A stretch of DNA of 64,000 bases. Source: Flaccisagitta enflata (taxonomy: Eukaryota > Chaetognatha > Sagittoidea > Aphragmophora). Every line of letters starts with the position of its first letter. The stretch's first letter is position 1. A program made the translations under genes and the position numbers. The notes under the pieces were generated by a model that was not told where the DNA came from, did no database searches, and saw only the letters and a program-made list of their open reading frames with translations. This document shows positions 37,251 through 49,840 of this stretch, piece after piece. The stretch lies in assembly GCA_965153355.1 (NCBI GenBank), contig OZ231126.1, positions 14,260,001 to 14,324,000 on the forward strand. Direction: 5' to 3'.

Positions 37251-37496
37251 AATCTCCTTAATATTTTTTGTCTTTTTGCTCATCGTTAAAATTTGTAAGC
37301 ATGGTTGATAAATTTTGTATTTGAAATAATTTTTTTATTTGAAATATTTTTGGTTTGAATGAACACATTCTGTACGAAATGACTCATTCAGAGGTCCAAC
37401 GTGGGAAAGAAATAATTCATGATGGAACGACCCGATACCAATATCGTTGAGACGGGTGGGTAGGGGCGTATTACACAATGACATTAATTCTGACAT
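36583..37496. other. Intergenic with 32-bp direct duplication and (GA)n
   Basis: AGGGTTGGTGACAGGCTGGT and following bases occur twice, near 36754 and 36818, about 64 bp apart. A (TAATTG)-like run precedes them at 36585-36605 and a (GA)n tract lies at 37219-37248. No gene. Confidence 0.5.
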
Positions 37497-37884
37497 TTTT
37501 AGTCGCGTGCACGCGACTCTACAACCCGCTTTGTCGGTCTGTCCGTCCGTCGGTCCGTCCGTCCGTCCGTCCATCCGTCCGTCCGTCCGTCCGTCCGTCA
37601 CACTTTACTTTTTTGTACTATAACGTCAACTCTTAGGTCATTTTAAGTCATTTTAAGTCATTTATAGTTATTCTAAGTCATTTTGAGTCAGTCTAAGTCA
37701 TTTTAAGTCATTTTAAGTCATTTTAAGTTATTTTAAGTTATTTTTGGTTTTTTGGTTTTTTAGTCATTTTAAGTCAATTTTGGTCATTTTAGGTCATTCT
37801 AAGTCATTGAAAGTCATTCTAAGTCATTCTAAGTCACTCTTTGTCTGTAAGTCTCGCACGCGACTTATAGGTGTTGGCCTTGTT
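37497..37884 (+). mobile_element. GTCN element, type 3, complete (~388 bp)
   Basis: Left hairpin AGTCGCGTGCACGCGACT is a perfect palindrome, then CTCTACAACCCGCTTTGTC, (GTCC)n, CACACTTTAC and about 230 bp of AAGTCATTTT 10-bp units. It ends with the right arm GCACGCGACT, TTATAGG and TGTTGGCCTTGTT. This is the reference copy for type 3. Confidence 0.88.
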
Positions 37885-38068
37885 CACTTTACGTTTACCC
37901 CTGCTTTGGATGCATCGATTTTGATGAAAAAGATTTTTTGATGATCCTTCGATTCCTGGAAATATATTGACCCTTAACCTCTGACCCTTGAACTTTTATA
38001 TTGATTCTCAAGACTCAAAGCAAGGGTAAAAAAACTAGATTTCGATGCCTTTTTGGCGATTGTTATTG

Positions 38069-38240
38069 AACAAGGCCGGATACACGGCCATCAGTTGCGG
38101 ACGGGTGGGCAGGGGCGGAAATACGCGTTTTCCCACTTTTCGACTCGATGGTTACGGACGGACGGACGGACGGACGGACGGACCGACGGACGGACGGACG
38201 GACAAAGCCTCTTATAGAGTTGCGTGTCCGCAACTAAAAA
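38069..38240 (-). mobile_element. GTCN element, type 2, complete (~172 bp)
   Basis: On the minus strand: T-run, left hairpin AGTTGCGGACACGCAACT, CTCTATAAGAGGC, (GTCC)n, a CGAAAAGTGGGAAAACGCG segment, CCCCTGCCCACCC, right arm GTCCGCAACT, the GGCCGTGTATCCGGCC hairpin and TTGTT. Left and right arms are perfectly complementary yet differ from type 1 at three positions. Confidence 0.88.
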
Positions 38241-38852
38241 GTACAACGTCATTTGTTTATGTGTGCATCTGTGCCTGATTTCGCTCAAGTGCATGATTTC
38301 ACTCAAGTGCAATCAGTACCACTCATTTGAGCATACCTCGCGCTCATGTGATGACGTAAGCATGATTGAATTCAACTTGGCAAAATGGCACCATCAGGCC
38401 CAAAATGGTTCTCAGGTGTATAATATCATTGCAAATATGTGTGTTATCATCCGATTGCATCATTTCCCAGTTCTAGATGCATGTGTCAGATATATGATTA
38501 TAAACGAGCTGCAAATAATGTAAAATGTGCAAGAGACGCAGATAATCGTTTACATGTAAAATGAGAGACATCTCGGCTTAGTAATGACGCAAAGGCCGTT
38601 AATGGCATGGCTACCAGACTTACCGCGCCGTTCAATCAAGTGTCGCTGTCACTTTCCGCTTTGCGTTTTATTATTTTCATGTATCACATCAGGCGTCAAA
38701 GCTTTATCGGGCGCGCGAACGCGCGTGCGCGACCGACTTATTTATCATCTAGACTTTTTCTATTTGACGAATCTGCGGCTGTCTGTGGACAGCAGGGTTC
38801 CGTAGCGCACATCTGGATCAACTGGTCTGTCGTCTGAGTTGAGTCATGTGCG

Positions 38853-38909
<57 letters not shown>

Positions 38910-39100
38910 ATATTTCATACAATTCCATCTGCTTACTTATCATTTCATAACATTTCATCATTGATTAGGAGATGAGAGTTGAAAGTTAGTATGTGCGTCA
39001 TCACATCAACTCATTGAAATAAGTGGGTTCCTGATAGAATTATCGGCAAGGGATGCTTGGATAATGGATTGTTGTAAAGGCAAATACGAGAAAAAAAAAA

Positions 39101-39131
<31 letters not shown>

Positions 39132-39226
39132 GAAAGAGAGTGATTATCATAAAGCAAACGTATTTTTTAGATATTTTAAATAAATCATCTTCTCTGTTCC
39201 AGTCAATTGCTGGATAAAAGAGCATT
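38241..39226. other. Intergenic with two (GA)n tracts
   Basis: (GA)n at 38855-38905 and 39100-39140. The rest has no recognisable gene. Confidence 0.5.
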
Positions 39227-39447
39227 GGGGGTGGTGGGGTAAAATGGGTCACCTGGGGTAAAATAAGTCAACCACTTCATTCAGCCCTGGTAGTGGTTTC
39301 GGCAGAATTTTTTTTTTCATCCACAACTAGACAAACTGAACCTTCTTTAATTATAAGAATTGCCAATATTTTCCTCAATTTCTTCGAAAAAAAAGTGGGT
39401 GACCCATTTTACCCCAGGTGACCCATTTAACCCCATTCCACCCCACC
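39227..39447. mobile_element. Foldback element with GGGGTAAAATGGGTCACC ends
   Basis: About 45 bp at the left (GGTGGGGTAAAATGGGTCAC, then a second GGGGTAAAAT block) recur inverted at the right (39396-39447) around a ~110-bp AT-rich centre. No target duplication is evident. It is probably a MITE. Confidence 0.7.
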
Positions 39448-39693
39448 GAACAACTCATAACGAGTGATCTATGCCTTGTTTCAACAGAAAAGGAGAGGAC
39501 ACCATCTGTTTCCGCTGATCAGACGACGATGATGCCATGCTACCAGAGCAGACGTCTCCGGCGTGGCACCATGAATAGACCCTCTGTGTGACAATAACCA
39601 TCACGATAATACTTGCCATACGGCCTGACTGAAAAAAAAAACGAATCGACTTGGTCATGAAGAACAATACCAAAGAATGGGACAGAAGCCGGA

Positions 39694-39825
39694 GAGGTAC
39701 AAGGCTGGATACATGGGCATTGGGCAAGGGTAACAATACGTGTGGATAAGCGAATGTCGGCAACAGAAGGACGGACGAACGGACAAAACCCCCAGGAGTT
39801 GCAGTTGCTGTACTAGCACGTAACT
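39694..39825 (-). mobile_element. Degenerate GTCN element
   Basis: Starts ACAAGGCTGGATACATGGGC and has ATTGGGCAAGGG, a GGACGGACGAACGGAC tract and AGTTGCAGTTGCTG in place of the left hairpin. It lies directly against the next copy. Confidence 0.5.
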
Positions 39826-40012
39826 AACAAGGCCTGATACACGGCGTTCCATTCCAGTCGCAGACAATTGGGCAGGGGCAGGAATCAAAAAAACGCCTGC
39901 AATTTTTAAATGTTGCGGCGGGACTGACCGACGTGGACCGGTGGACCGACCGACCAACGACCCACCTGACCGACACTGCAACGCATAGAGTAGCGTGTCC
40001 GCGACTTAAAAA
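39826..40012 (-). mobile_element. GTCN element, type 1b, complete (~187 bp)
   Basis: On the minus strand: AAGTCGCGGACACGCTACT hairpin, a GTCN tract with interruptions, CCTGCCCAATT, right arm GTCTGCGACT (one mismatch to the left arm AGTCGCGGAC), the GCCGTGTATCAGGCC hairpin and TTGTT. It is adjacent and parallel to the degenerate copy at 39694. Confidence 0.8.
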
Positions 40013-40285
40013 ACAAATGTGGGCGTGGTGGGATCGGCGACTCGCAGAGAAGTTTGTTTTGATTTGGAGCGTTGATGCTTAACATGAATCAGTGAGAAAT
40101 TTGTTTTGATGCTTAACATGAATCAGTGAGAAATTGGTGGCGTGACGTGGCAAAAGAAAAACACATTTGTTTTCATTAGCGAACGAATCGCAAAATATGC
40201 ACATATGCTTCTTCTTCTTTTTTGTCTTTTTGATTTATTTATTTATTTTTTTTGTTTTTTGTTTTTTGTTTTTTGTTTTTGGTTT

Positions 40286-40338
<53 letters not shown>

Positions 40339-40493
40339 AGCGTCGCACCAGCTCACAACCTAGAGAAAGAAGAAAAGTTGGCGGCTTAATTAAGTAAGAA
40401 GGAAGTTTGTCACTTTCTCTATTTTAAGAGAGAAGAATTTCATTTTCAGGTAAGTTAAGAAATAAAGATAAGCGTGGGCAGAGCAACTTATTT
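40013..40493. other. Intergenic; tandem duplication and poly-T
   Basis: GATGCTTAACATGAATCAGT and the following bases occur twice in a row at 40072-40135 (unit ~34 bp). A T homopolymer of about 50 bases spans 40286-40337. No gene. Confidence 0.6.
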
Positions 40494-40628
40494 TGAGGTG
40501 CGCCATAGCACCTCTATAACTAGCTCTGTCTGTTGGTTGGTTGGTCGGTCGGTCTGTAACGATCGAGTTGAAAATCGCTAAAAGAAGCAAAATTTTACTG
40601 AAAACGATCAGAAATATGATATGATGAT
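40494..40628 (+). mobile_element. GTCN element, type 4 left part
   Basis: Left hairpin AGGTGCGCCATAGCACCT, CTCTATAACTAGC, a (GTTG/GTCG)n tract and a GAGTTGAAAATCGCTAAAA segment. It runs into the next copy without its own right end. Confidence 0.7.
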
Positions 40629-40629
40629 T

Positions 40630-41169
40630 TTTTGGTGCGCCATAGCACCTCTATAAGAGGCTCTGTCCGTCCGTCTGTCCGTCCGTTGGTCAAGCTCGAA
40701 TGAAAAATTGCTAAAAATGTTTGAAATCAATTGAAAGCTCATTTCGTTCATCATTGATGATACTCGTCATTTCGTCCACTAAAGTAATCAGCTACGGTTA
40801 GGTCTGATAGAGCTAGGGATAGGTCTGATAGAGCTGGTGATAGGTCGAATAGGTCTAATAGAACTGGGGATAGGTCTGATAGAGCCCGGGATAGGTTTGA
40901 TAGGGCTCGGCAAAGGTCTGATAGAGCTCAGGATAGGTCTGATAGAGCTAGGGATAGGTCTGACAGAGCTCAGGATAGGTCTGATAGAGTTAGGGATAGG
41001 TCTGATACAGCTGGTGATAGGTCAGGTAGGTCTGATAGCTCTCATGATAGGTCTGATAGAACTCGGGATAGGTCTGATAGAGCTAGGGATAGGTCTGATG
41101 GAGCTAGGGATAGGTCTAAGAATAAATCACGCCCGGCGCACCGTCTTGACCCGTGTATCCGGCCTTGTT
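40630..41169 (+). mobile_element. GTCN element, type 4 left end with type 1 tail and 21-bp minisatellite
   Basis: Left hairpin GGTGCGCCATAGCACC, CTCTATAAGAGGC, (GTCC)n and an AAAAATTGCTAAAAATG segment lead into a ~330-bp 21-bp repeat. The right arm GGCGCACC is the exact complement of left GGTGCGCC. The tail is CCCGTGTATCCGGCCTTGTT as in type 1, not the GGCC-TACTT-GGCC of other type 4 copies. It looks like a chimera of modules. Confidence 0.8.
40800..41125. repeat. 21-bp minisatellite GGTCTGATAGAGCTAGGGATA
   Basis: About 15 degenerate units. The regular Gly-Leu-Ile-Glu-Leu frame on the plus strand is a by-product of a period divisible by three, and the unit is internal to the GTCN element. 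Confidence 0.9.
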
Positions 41170-41557
41170 AAGAATTACGTGAGAAAGCAGTCAAGCACAG
41201 ACGATAAATAATAATTTTGTGGCGTGATCATCACCACGCCGTGATGTTGTTTTGAATGATCAATATTTGCGTTCTTCACGGTAATATTCGTTATTAATGA
41301 GTGGGCGAGTGTTGTTCTTTAAGTAGGTTATACTGATCTGAATTTATTATCATATTATTGGCTAGCACATATTCTTACAAAAGCTTCGGACGTTTAAGGA
41401 GGAGAAACGCGTAATTTAGCTGCTGAGTACTGGTATCAAACTCATTAAAGATTCAATGATCGTTAAATGTTGTTACTGAGACTGAAGTAAGGCGGCAGGA
41501 AAGAGAGAAGCTTGTTCAAATATTATCCTGTCTTCTATTAGCTACATTACACAGCTA
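41170..41557. other. Intergenic, nothing recognised
   Basis: Short hairpin GGCGTGATCATCACCACGCC at 41221-41240. No gene. Confidence 0.4.
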
Positions 41558-41730
41558 CGTCGGTCGGTCGGTCGGTCCATCCGTCCATGTATCAGTTGGT
41601 CCGTCTGTTGGTACGTCGGTAACACTTTGCTTTTTTTGGCGTTCAATAGCGCGGGTTCACATTATTCTTTCCGCCCAAACACATAAGCTTTTTTGCCCAT
41701 CCGCACGCGACTTTGGTAAAGTAGCCGTGT
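41558..41730 (+). mobile_element. GTCN element, both ends damaged
   Basis: The (GTCG)n tract, AACACTTTGCTTTTTTTGGC, CGCCCAAACAC middle, right arm GCACGCGACT and GTAGCCGTGT are present. The left hairpin and the last ~13 bases are missing. Confidence 0.7.
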
Positions 41731-42876
<1,146 letters not shown>

Positions 42877-43024
42877 TTTTTTAGTTGTGGACACGCAACT
42901 TTATAAGAGGTTTTGTCCGTCCGTCCGTCCGTTGGTCCGTAAGCACGAGTCGAAAAGTGGGAAAACGCGCTTTACCGCCCCTGCCCACCCGTCCGCAACT
43001 GGTGGCCGTGTATCCGGCCTTGTT
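42877..43024 (+). mobile_element. GTCN element, type 2, complete (~148 bp)
   Basis: T-run, AGTTGTGGACACGCAACT hairpin, TTTATAAGAGG, (GTCC)n, CGAAAAGTGGGAAAACGCG, CCCCTGCCCACCC, right arm GTCCGCAACT, GGCCGTGTATCCGGCC and TTGTT. The left arm has one C-to-T change relative to the complement of the right arm, consistent with CpG decay. Confidence 0.87.
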
Positions 43025-43820
43025 ACTCGGGCACTTATGTAATCCCTTCGCCTTGTCGCAATGAATGAATGAATTATTCAAATTTAACGTTCTTATAACA
43101 CATGTAAATGTCAAACCTCACTTGCTAATTGCTTATAGCAGATTACACACGTGCATACACGAATATACCGCTCACAATCCACATGTACAAATACTGAACT
43201 TGTCATACTACGCAGTCAGGAGTAGTCAGAATTTTTTTACACAGACCACACACAGCCCATCGACACTGGTATCATCACGAAATACACAGATTTTTTTTTC
43301 ATCACGATGACCATTCACGCTCAGCTAGTAGATAAGTCCATTGTAACGACACATCTCTGACGAAATAGCTTTCATCATTTCCGAAATTGAATGGAGAAAT
43401 AGATGAGATGAATATGGAGACAGACGGACCATTGAGCAACGCGGACGAATCTAAATCATCGCTGGAAGAAAGCAAAGAAATTTTGTTTGAAATTTCTTTG
43501 GAATATAATTCAATTTCAGAGCCCAGAGGCAAAGTCAATGTTTCCACGGTTATGCCATTTTTTTTGTCGATTTTTGTCTTCTCTCTCTCATCCAGTTGTC
43601 TTTTTGGATTTTTTTTTTTTCACCTTAAAAGAATAACTGTTTCGTGTTTTTGGTGTTTGCGATATTTGTGGTTACATTTGCGAAAGAGGGCGTCGTAAAT
43701 CCTTGTTTAGAATGTGCCGCTTGGTTGCTGCAGATCCACTGCAGTGGAAAGACCAAAAAAGAGAAAAGAACTGAATCAACTAATAGTAATACCCCAGAAT
43801 GGAAAGGGGATTTTCACAGG
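43025..43820. other. Intergenic; one weak open frame
   Basis: The plus-strand frame at 43387-43698 begins acidic and Ser-rich and ends in low-complexity T-rich sequence. I do not recognise it and would not call a gene. Confidence 0.35.
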
Positions 43821-44137
43821 GGTGTATATAGTTGAGCGGCTTTTTGTTTTATTTCCCCCCCCTGCTTTTGATTTTCTTCCCAGCGACGCTTCACATCATG
43901 TTACAAAATCTTTGATTTTCTTCCCCTCAAAGCTATAAAATAGTATATTTTAGGTTTAGATAGTGTCAAATTGTGTTGTAGTAAATGTAATTTACCTTTT
44001 GGTACTACCAAAAGTGTTAGATCTTCAAAAATTTTCTTTTTTCTTTTTTTCAAACTTTTAATTTTCTTCCCCATCTCCAAACCCTTTGATTTTATTCCCC
44101 CCCCCACCGGGGGGAGAAATGCTCAACTTTATACACT
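43821..44137. mobile_element. Putative MITE with GTGTATAWAGTTGAGC ends
   Basis: GTGTATATAGTTGAGC at about 43822-43837 is matched by inverted GCTCAACTTTATACAC at 44121-44136. Inside, TTTGATTTTCTTCCCC-like segments recur three to four times. Target duplication unclear. Confidence 0.6.
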
Positions 44138-44600
44138 AGGGAAGTCAACTTGGGTTTGTTCCTCGAAAGCGCGAGAAAAAATGCAATGTCGGAATTTTTT
44201 CCCTGCGTTAGAATAGATCCCACGCGTCAAATATGGAAGAATATTCATCAAATGCAATGAATTTCATTCATTTTTGACCAAAATCATGTCTGGGTGATTT
44301 TTTTTTCTCCAAAAAATTTGAGTGAAAAATCAATGAATTAAGGAAGTTCAAAATAAAGGGTTGTTATGGGTCAACTTTGGCCACGTGAGTTAACGTGAGC
44401 TGCATGTCATATCCCCAGAGTATGACCAATTCAAATCTGTTTTCATTTTCACTCCATATCAACGCGCGTTGACGCGATAAAAAAAAAGAAACAGCCTATG
44501 ACTTAGCAAAAGCTACTATGAAATGGTCACAAATCAACAAGGTGTTCGCTAGAGGTCAGTTACACCGATACTATCCAATTGGCTACTCCACCCGTGAGTG
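44138..44600. other. Intergenic, nothing recognised
   Basis: No supported feature. Confidence 0.4.
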
Positions 44601-44767
44601 TTTTTAGTCGCGGACATGCGACTCTATAAGAGGCTTTGTCCGTGTTGGTTGGTCAGTTGGTCGGTCCGTCACGCTCAAGTTGAAAACGATCGGTTAGTGT
44701 GAAAACGCGCATTCTCACCCCTGCCCACTCGTCCGCGACTGGTTTTGGCCGTGTATCCGGCCTTGTT
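44601..44767 (+). mobile_element. GTCN element, type 1b, complete (~167 bp)
   Basis: Left hairpin AGTCGCGGACATGCGACT, CTCTATAAGAGGC, a GTTG/GTCG tract, AACGATCGGTTAGTGTG, CCCCTGCCCACTC, right arm GTCCGCGACT (perfect complement of AGTCGCGGAC), GGCCGTGTATCCGGCC and TTGTT. Confidence 0.88.
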
Positions 44768-45501
<734 letters not shown>

Positions 45502-45654
45502 GAATAAAAAAAACACTCCTGGGCGGGGTCCAAAAACGGATAGTAACGGAGATGCCGATTTCTAGTGTTCGCGTATGAAATGTTTTGTGCGCAGTCAAGA
45601 AGGATCAAATCAATGGCAAAAGTAACAAGACCGTAAATAACTGATACAAAAAAG

Positions 45655-45768
45655 AACAAGGCCGTATACACGGCTACCCCAGTCGCGTGTGGGTGGGCAG
45701 GGGCAGTGATGAAATTGACCAATCAAGCAATTGGGCAGGAGCAGTAAAAAACGCGACTAAAAAAAAAA
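45655..45768 (-). mobile_element. GTCN element, internal deletion lacking the microsatellite
   Basis: On the minus strand: TTTTTTAGTCGCG, then directly CTGCTCCTGCCC, CACTGCCCCTGCCCACCC, right arm CACGCGACT, GCCGTGTATACGGC and TTGTT. The left hairpin's inverted arm and the whole GTCN tract are missing. Confidence 0.75.
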
Positions 45769-46183
45769 GACCGTTAACAACTGCAACAAAGACCGTAAAC
45801 AACTGCAACAAAAAAGAAAAAAAAACATCGAGAGCAACAATGCAAACAGCAACAAGAACAATGCAAACAACAACAACAATGCAAACAACAACAGCAACAA
45901 TGCAAACAACCTCAATAAGAACAACAACAAGAACAAGAAAAACAACAATCAAAACAACAACAAGAATAACAACAATGACTACGATGTTTAGCTAAAACAA
46001 AAATTATAAAAACAATAATAGCAACACTGACAACAACCACAACAACAACAACAACAACAAAAATGGAAGCAGTAATAACGTAAGTAACAACAACAACAAC
46101 AACCACAACAAGGGCAATAACAACAACCACAAAAACCACGACAGCAACAACAACCACAACAAGGGCAATAATAACAACCACAA

Positions 46184-46233
<50 letters not shown>

Positions 46234-46296
46234 ACGACAACAACAACAACGACAACAACAACAACGACAACAACAACAACAACAACGACAACAAAG

Positions 46297-46360
<64 letters not shown>

Positions 46361-46380
46361 CGACAACGACAACAACAACG

Positions 46381-46426
<46 letters not shown>

Positions 46427-46430
46427 CGAG
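45769..46430. repeat. ~660-bp (CAA)n-derived repeat
   Basis: CAA units with frequent CGA, CCA and GCA variants, and larger repeats such as CAACCACAACAAGGGCAATA twice near 46095 and 46150. Long Leu/Cys/Val frames on the minus strand are artefacts. Confidence 0.95.
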
Positions 46431-46663
46431 AGATGAGAAGTGTAGTCATCCAATTCTATATGCTTGTCATATGAATTTGGCGTTTTTCATGGTTGGGCCT
46501 TTTCCTATTATTTGTTCAAAATTGCTGTTAAAGCACTTGTTTAATGCCCTTTCTTGATAAAAATGGGTATTTTACGTTTTCCCCCACTAAAAACAATAAT
46601 TATGGTCTTTTTTGGCAAATCTTCTCCATTGAAAAGCCCAAGAAGAGAGTGATGGTGATAGAG

Positions 46664-46854
46664 AACAAGGCCAACACCTATAAGTCGCGTGCGAGACTTA
46701 CAGATTGACTCAGAATGACTTAGAATGACTAAGTTTACCCTAAAATGACTTAAAGAAATAAAATTGAAAAAAAAAGTAAAATGGGGACCGATCGACCGAC
46801 CAACCGACGGACGGACAAAGCGGGGTGTAGAGTTGCGTGCACGCGACTAAAAAG
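46664..46854 (-). mobile_element. GTCN element, type 3, complete (~191 bp)
   Basis: On the minus strand: AGTCGCGTGCACGCAACT hairpin, CTCTACACCCCGCTTTGTC, a short GTCN tract, a few AAGTCATTTT and GAGTCAATCT units, right arm GCACGCGACT, TTATAGG and TGTTGGCCTTGTT. It shows the short ancestral state of the repeat region expanded at 26913. Confidence 0.86.
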
Positions 46855-47672
46855 TAGACAGAAACACCCAATAGGGCAATTTTACAACTTTTTAGTCGCA
46901 ACGACATAAAATGCCAAAAAATGTGTGTTATGAGGTATCAAATGAAAGCCCTTGCAATGCTGCATCGACTCATACCGGTCATGAGGGGTTTGGAGAAAAA
47001 TTTTTTTTTTCGTTTACATTGCTATATACACCCCTGGATTTTCATTTTCATTCGGCTGAGCCGGCGGGGGCTTTGAGGAGGTGTCGGAGGAGGAGGAGTA
47101 AGCGGCGTAATGCGGGACTGTGCTAGTTTCGATCTTGTATCTTGAAAGCAAGGCCGGAATGTTCATATGAGCAGCATCGGTGGCAGTTCTCAATGTTGCG
47201 ACTAGTGAACAATACAAAACAACATTGTTAGCAAGAACTACACGCGGGTATAACTTGCAGTATCAGTGCATTAGGCCTCGAGTTCATGCCAACATGCCAT
47301 GCAAACCAGAAAAAGTTGAGTGTGATTGACACTGTCATTCTACATATATACTGGTACTAGTGGAAGCGATGGATCGAAAGTCACACTGACCGTCCTACGG
47401 AGACGCCGGGACTCTTCTTAAAACCAGGCTGTTCTCTGTAGTGACGTCAAAACTTAAATAATGACGTTGGTTCTAATCGTAGAATCAGTTTCAAACGGAT
47501 GAAAATGAAATAATAAAAGAAAACCGGATCATAATAGAACTCACTTACAAAGTTTCATTTTCTCGTTTGAAGACAGGACGGAAATCTTCCCTTGTCGATT
47601 AAAAGAGCCATTAAATTCTTCGATTAGGTTGCTGCCGTGGTTGTTAATGATACCGTGATGTTGTTGTTGTTA

Positions 47673-47717
<45 letters not shown>

Positions 47718-48699
47718 TTTTCCCGACGGCGTAGGTAAAACAGCATGCATTATATTACATTTGTTAGATTCGTAAACGATTAGATTGTGTCATACAAGAA
47801 AGTTTTCGGGTGTGTCGTTCGACTCAGCATGAAGCTCCTCTTTAAACAAGATCTCAGGGAGGAGTGTTCTGCTCAGCGAGGGCAACGGTTAATTGAACAG
47901 TAATGACTAATGAGTAAAAAATACCCGTCGGCAAAACTTTTTCCCAAGATCTGGATGATATGCTCTATAACATTGACTTAATTCCAGTGTATTTAGTATT
48001 TACTGTGTACTGTTTTCTTGGTATCTTTATCATTTCATTTTTTCTTCTCTTGGAGATTGCTCGATAGATTAAAATAATTATCAGTATATATAGAATGGAC
48101 GCGAAATATTTTTAGATGAAAAAAAGTTCACTCCATCTGTGTTCTAATTCATTTTAAATGAAAAGTTAACTTTTTGAACAGTAAGTTGACGATTGCCTTT
48201 GCTTTCTTTTTTCATATTAAGCTAGACTTCTTGATAGCCGAGTTGTGAATCACCAGTAAAGAAAAACACAAACTGAACATAAATTCCAAACCACTAAGCC
48301 GATCGTAAACTTAGACGATGCAGGAAAATGTCAATTTGAATAGCGGGCGGGTGGTTAAAAATGATACTTTTTTTCTTTTTCCTGAAATTTCTCTTTGATA
48401 CTCTTTTTTTTTTTCTGAAGGAATGGATCAACATTTTGTTCCTTCCGCTTAAAACGAAACGTTTTACACCCATTATTATTGACATAAGAATCTCTTCCTA
48501 TGCCAGATCGGTTGTACAGACTTTCTTCCTTGATAGACATGGGCGTGGTTGGATGCAGATGGATGGGAAAAAATTTCAAAGACGATACTGATCTTTTGTT
48601 TTTATCAGGTTTTCCCGTTTGGGCGAAGCTTTAATTCGTGTAGATTCGGGTTGAAATGTATTTAACACAGCTCTCACCTTGCCCTAACGCTAGCTCTGA
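46855..48699. other. Intergenic; (GTTGTC)n tract
   Basis: A GTTGTC hexamer run lies at about 47658-47720. Several short frames are present, none recognised. Confidence 0.4.
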
Positions 48700-48766
48700 C
48701 CCTAACCCTAACCCTAAAACCACCCCCAACCTCAACCTTAACCCTAACCCTACCCCTAACCCTAAA
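48700..48766. repeat. Interstitial telomere-like (CCCTAA)n
   Basis: CCCTAA units, partly degenerate (CCTCAA, CCTTAA, CCCCTAA), span about 65 bp. CCCTAA is the complement of the metazoan telomere repeat TTAGGG. Confidence 0.85.
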
Positions 48767-49385
48767 TAAAAACCCGCTTAGAAAGTCAGTAAAACAAAAG
48801 ACAGCACCGAATTCGAAAACAGTACCGATGGGGGAGTAGGTGGAAGATGATGGATCTGAATGGAGGTGGTTGGATCTGGATGGGTGATAATGCGTGTGGT
48901 TGGATGTGGATGGGTGTGGATAAAGTAACATCTGAGCCATTGTCTGTCGAGGGGATCGAAGCTGATCGAATCGTTTGCACAAATAAGATAATAGTCAACG
49001 GGTTGGACACTGCCGTAGAATTCCAATTGTGTTTTACATTTGCATAAATAAGAACAAAATGGTTCATCTTCGATTTGATGGATCAGTGGATAGATGGACG
49101 GATGGTTGAATGATTCGACTGATTGATGACTGTGATCAAGAATAACGATAGAAGTGATTAATCCATAATAAGCCGGGAGAGCTGGTACAGCACTATTACG
49201 TTGTCCTAATTTGTCTATCGAAGAGAAATGGCCATTTAAAGACTAAAGATGACATGGATGGAGGTGCCATTAAAACGATGCGGGTCGAGATCGCGAGAGT
49301 CTTGACTTAGTTTAACTTTAAGTCTCGGAGCGAGTCGACAGAATTCTCAAACATACCGGTTACCGCTTCCGATCTCATACGTTTT
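48767..49385. other. Intergenic; degenerate GGTTGGAT-GGATGGG repeats
   Basis: A 22-30-bp unit built on GGTTGGATCTGGATGGGTG occurs about three times at 48840-48925, with a related piece at 48545. No gene. Confidence 0.45.
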
Positions 49386-49471
49386 GTTTTGTTTTTTTTT
49401 TTTTGTTTTGTTTTGTTTTGTTTTGTTTTGTTTTGTTTTGTTTTGTTTTGTTTTGTTTTGTTTTGTTTTGT
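49386..49471. repeat. (GTTTT)n microsatellite
   Basis: About 16 five-base units. Confidence 0.98.
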
Positions 49472-49571
49472 TGCTTTGCGGGTTAGCTCAAACTGCCATT
49501 TGAAGTGCTATTGCTTGGTAAAAATACATTAAATTCATTTTTCATTTCCGTTTTTTTTTTATTCTTAAAAG

Positions 49572-49780
49572 TATCATTTACTGATTTAGTTTTCTACACA
49601 CAGCTAGAAAATATTCAGGATGAATATACAAATAGGTTTACAACATCAAGCGCTCAAACATTAAAAAAACGTCTCAATAAAACAATTCATACTGAAGTTG
49701 GATCAAAATGGCGAAGCATTGGTAATAAAAATACTGGTTTTGGTTTTGGTTTTCGTTTTGGGACTATAGTTAATGTTGAA
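49572..49780 (+). CDS. Possible single exon with SEA-like domain
   Basis: A polypyrimidine stretch ending in AAAAG at about 49549-49571 looks like a 3' splice site, and GAAGTACTCC near 49780 could hold a donor. The frame between reads like the SEA fold: Phe-x-x-x-Leu-Glu-Asn start, Tyr-Thr-Asn-Arg-Phe helix, Leu-Lys-Lys-Arg-Leu helix, then a Phe-Gly-Thr-Ile-Val-Asn-Val-Glu-Val-Leu strand resembling the usual fr-GS-vvv motif. SEA domains are extracellular, often self-cleaving modules of mucin-like and membrane proteins; the canonical GSVVV cleavage site is altered here. No neighbouring exon is identified, so this may be one exon of a larger gene or a pseudo-exon. The call rests on pattern memory only. 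Confidence 0.35.
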
Positions 49781-49840
49781 GTACTCCTGCATCCAGCGCG
49801 CCCTCCGACACCCCGGATCTTTTTCTATCCATCTTAAGGT

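Noticed and set aside
40837-41211. 124-codon Gly-Leu-Ile-Glu-Leu repeat protein
   Set aside because: It is the 21-bp minisatellite inside a GTCN element; the frame persists only because the period is a multiple of three.
43387-43698. 103-codon acidic frame
   Set aside because: Second half is low-complexity T-rich sequence, with no domain or splice context.
45674-46453. Poly-Cys, poly-Leu and poly-Val frames on the minus strand
   Set aside because: Products of the CAA-derived repeat.
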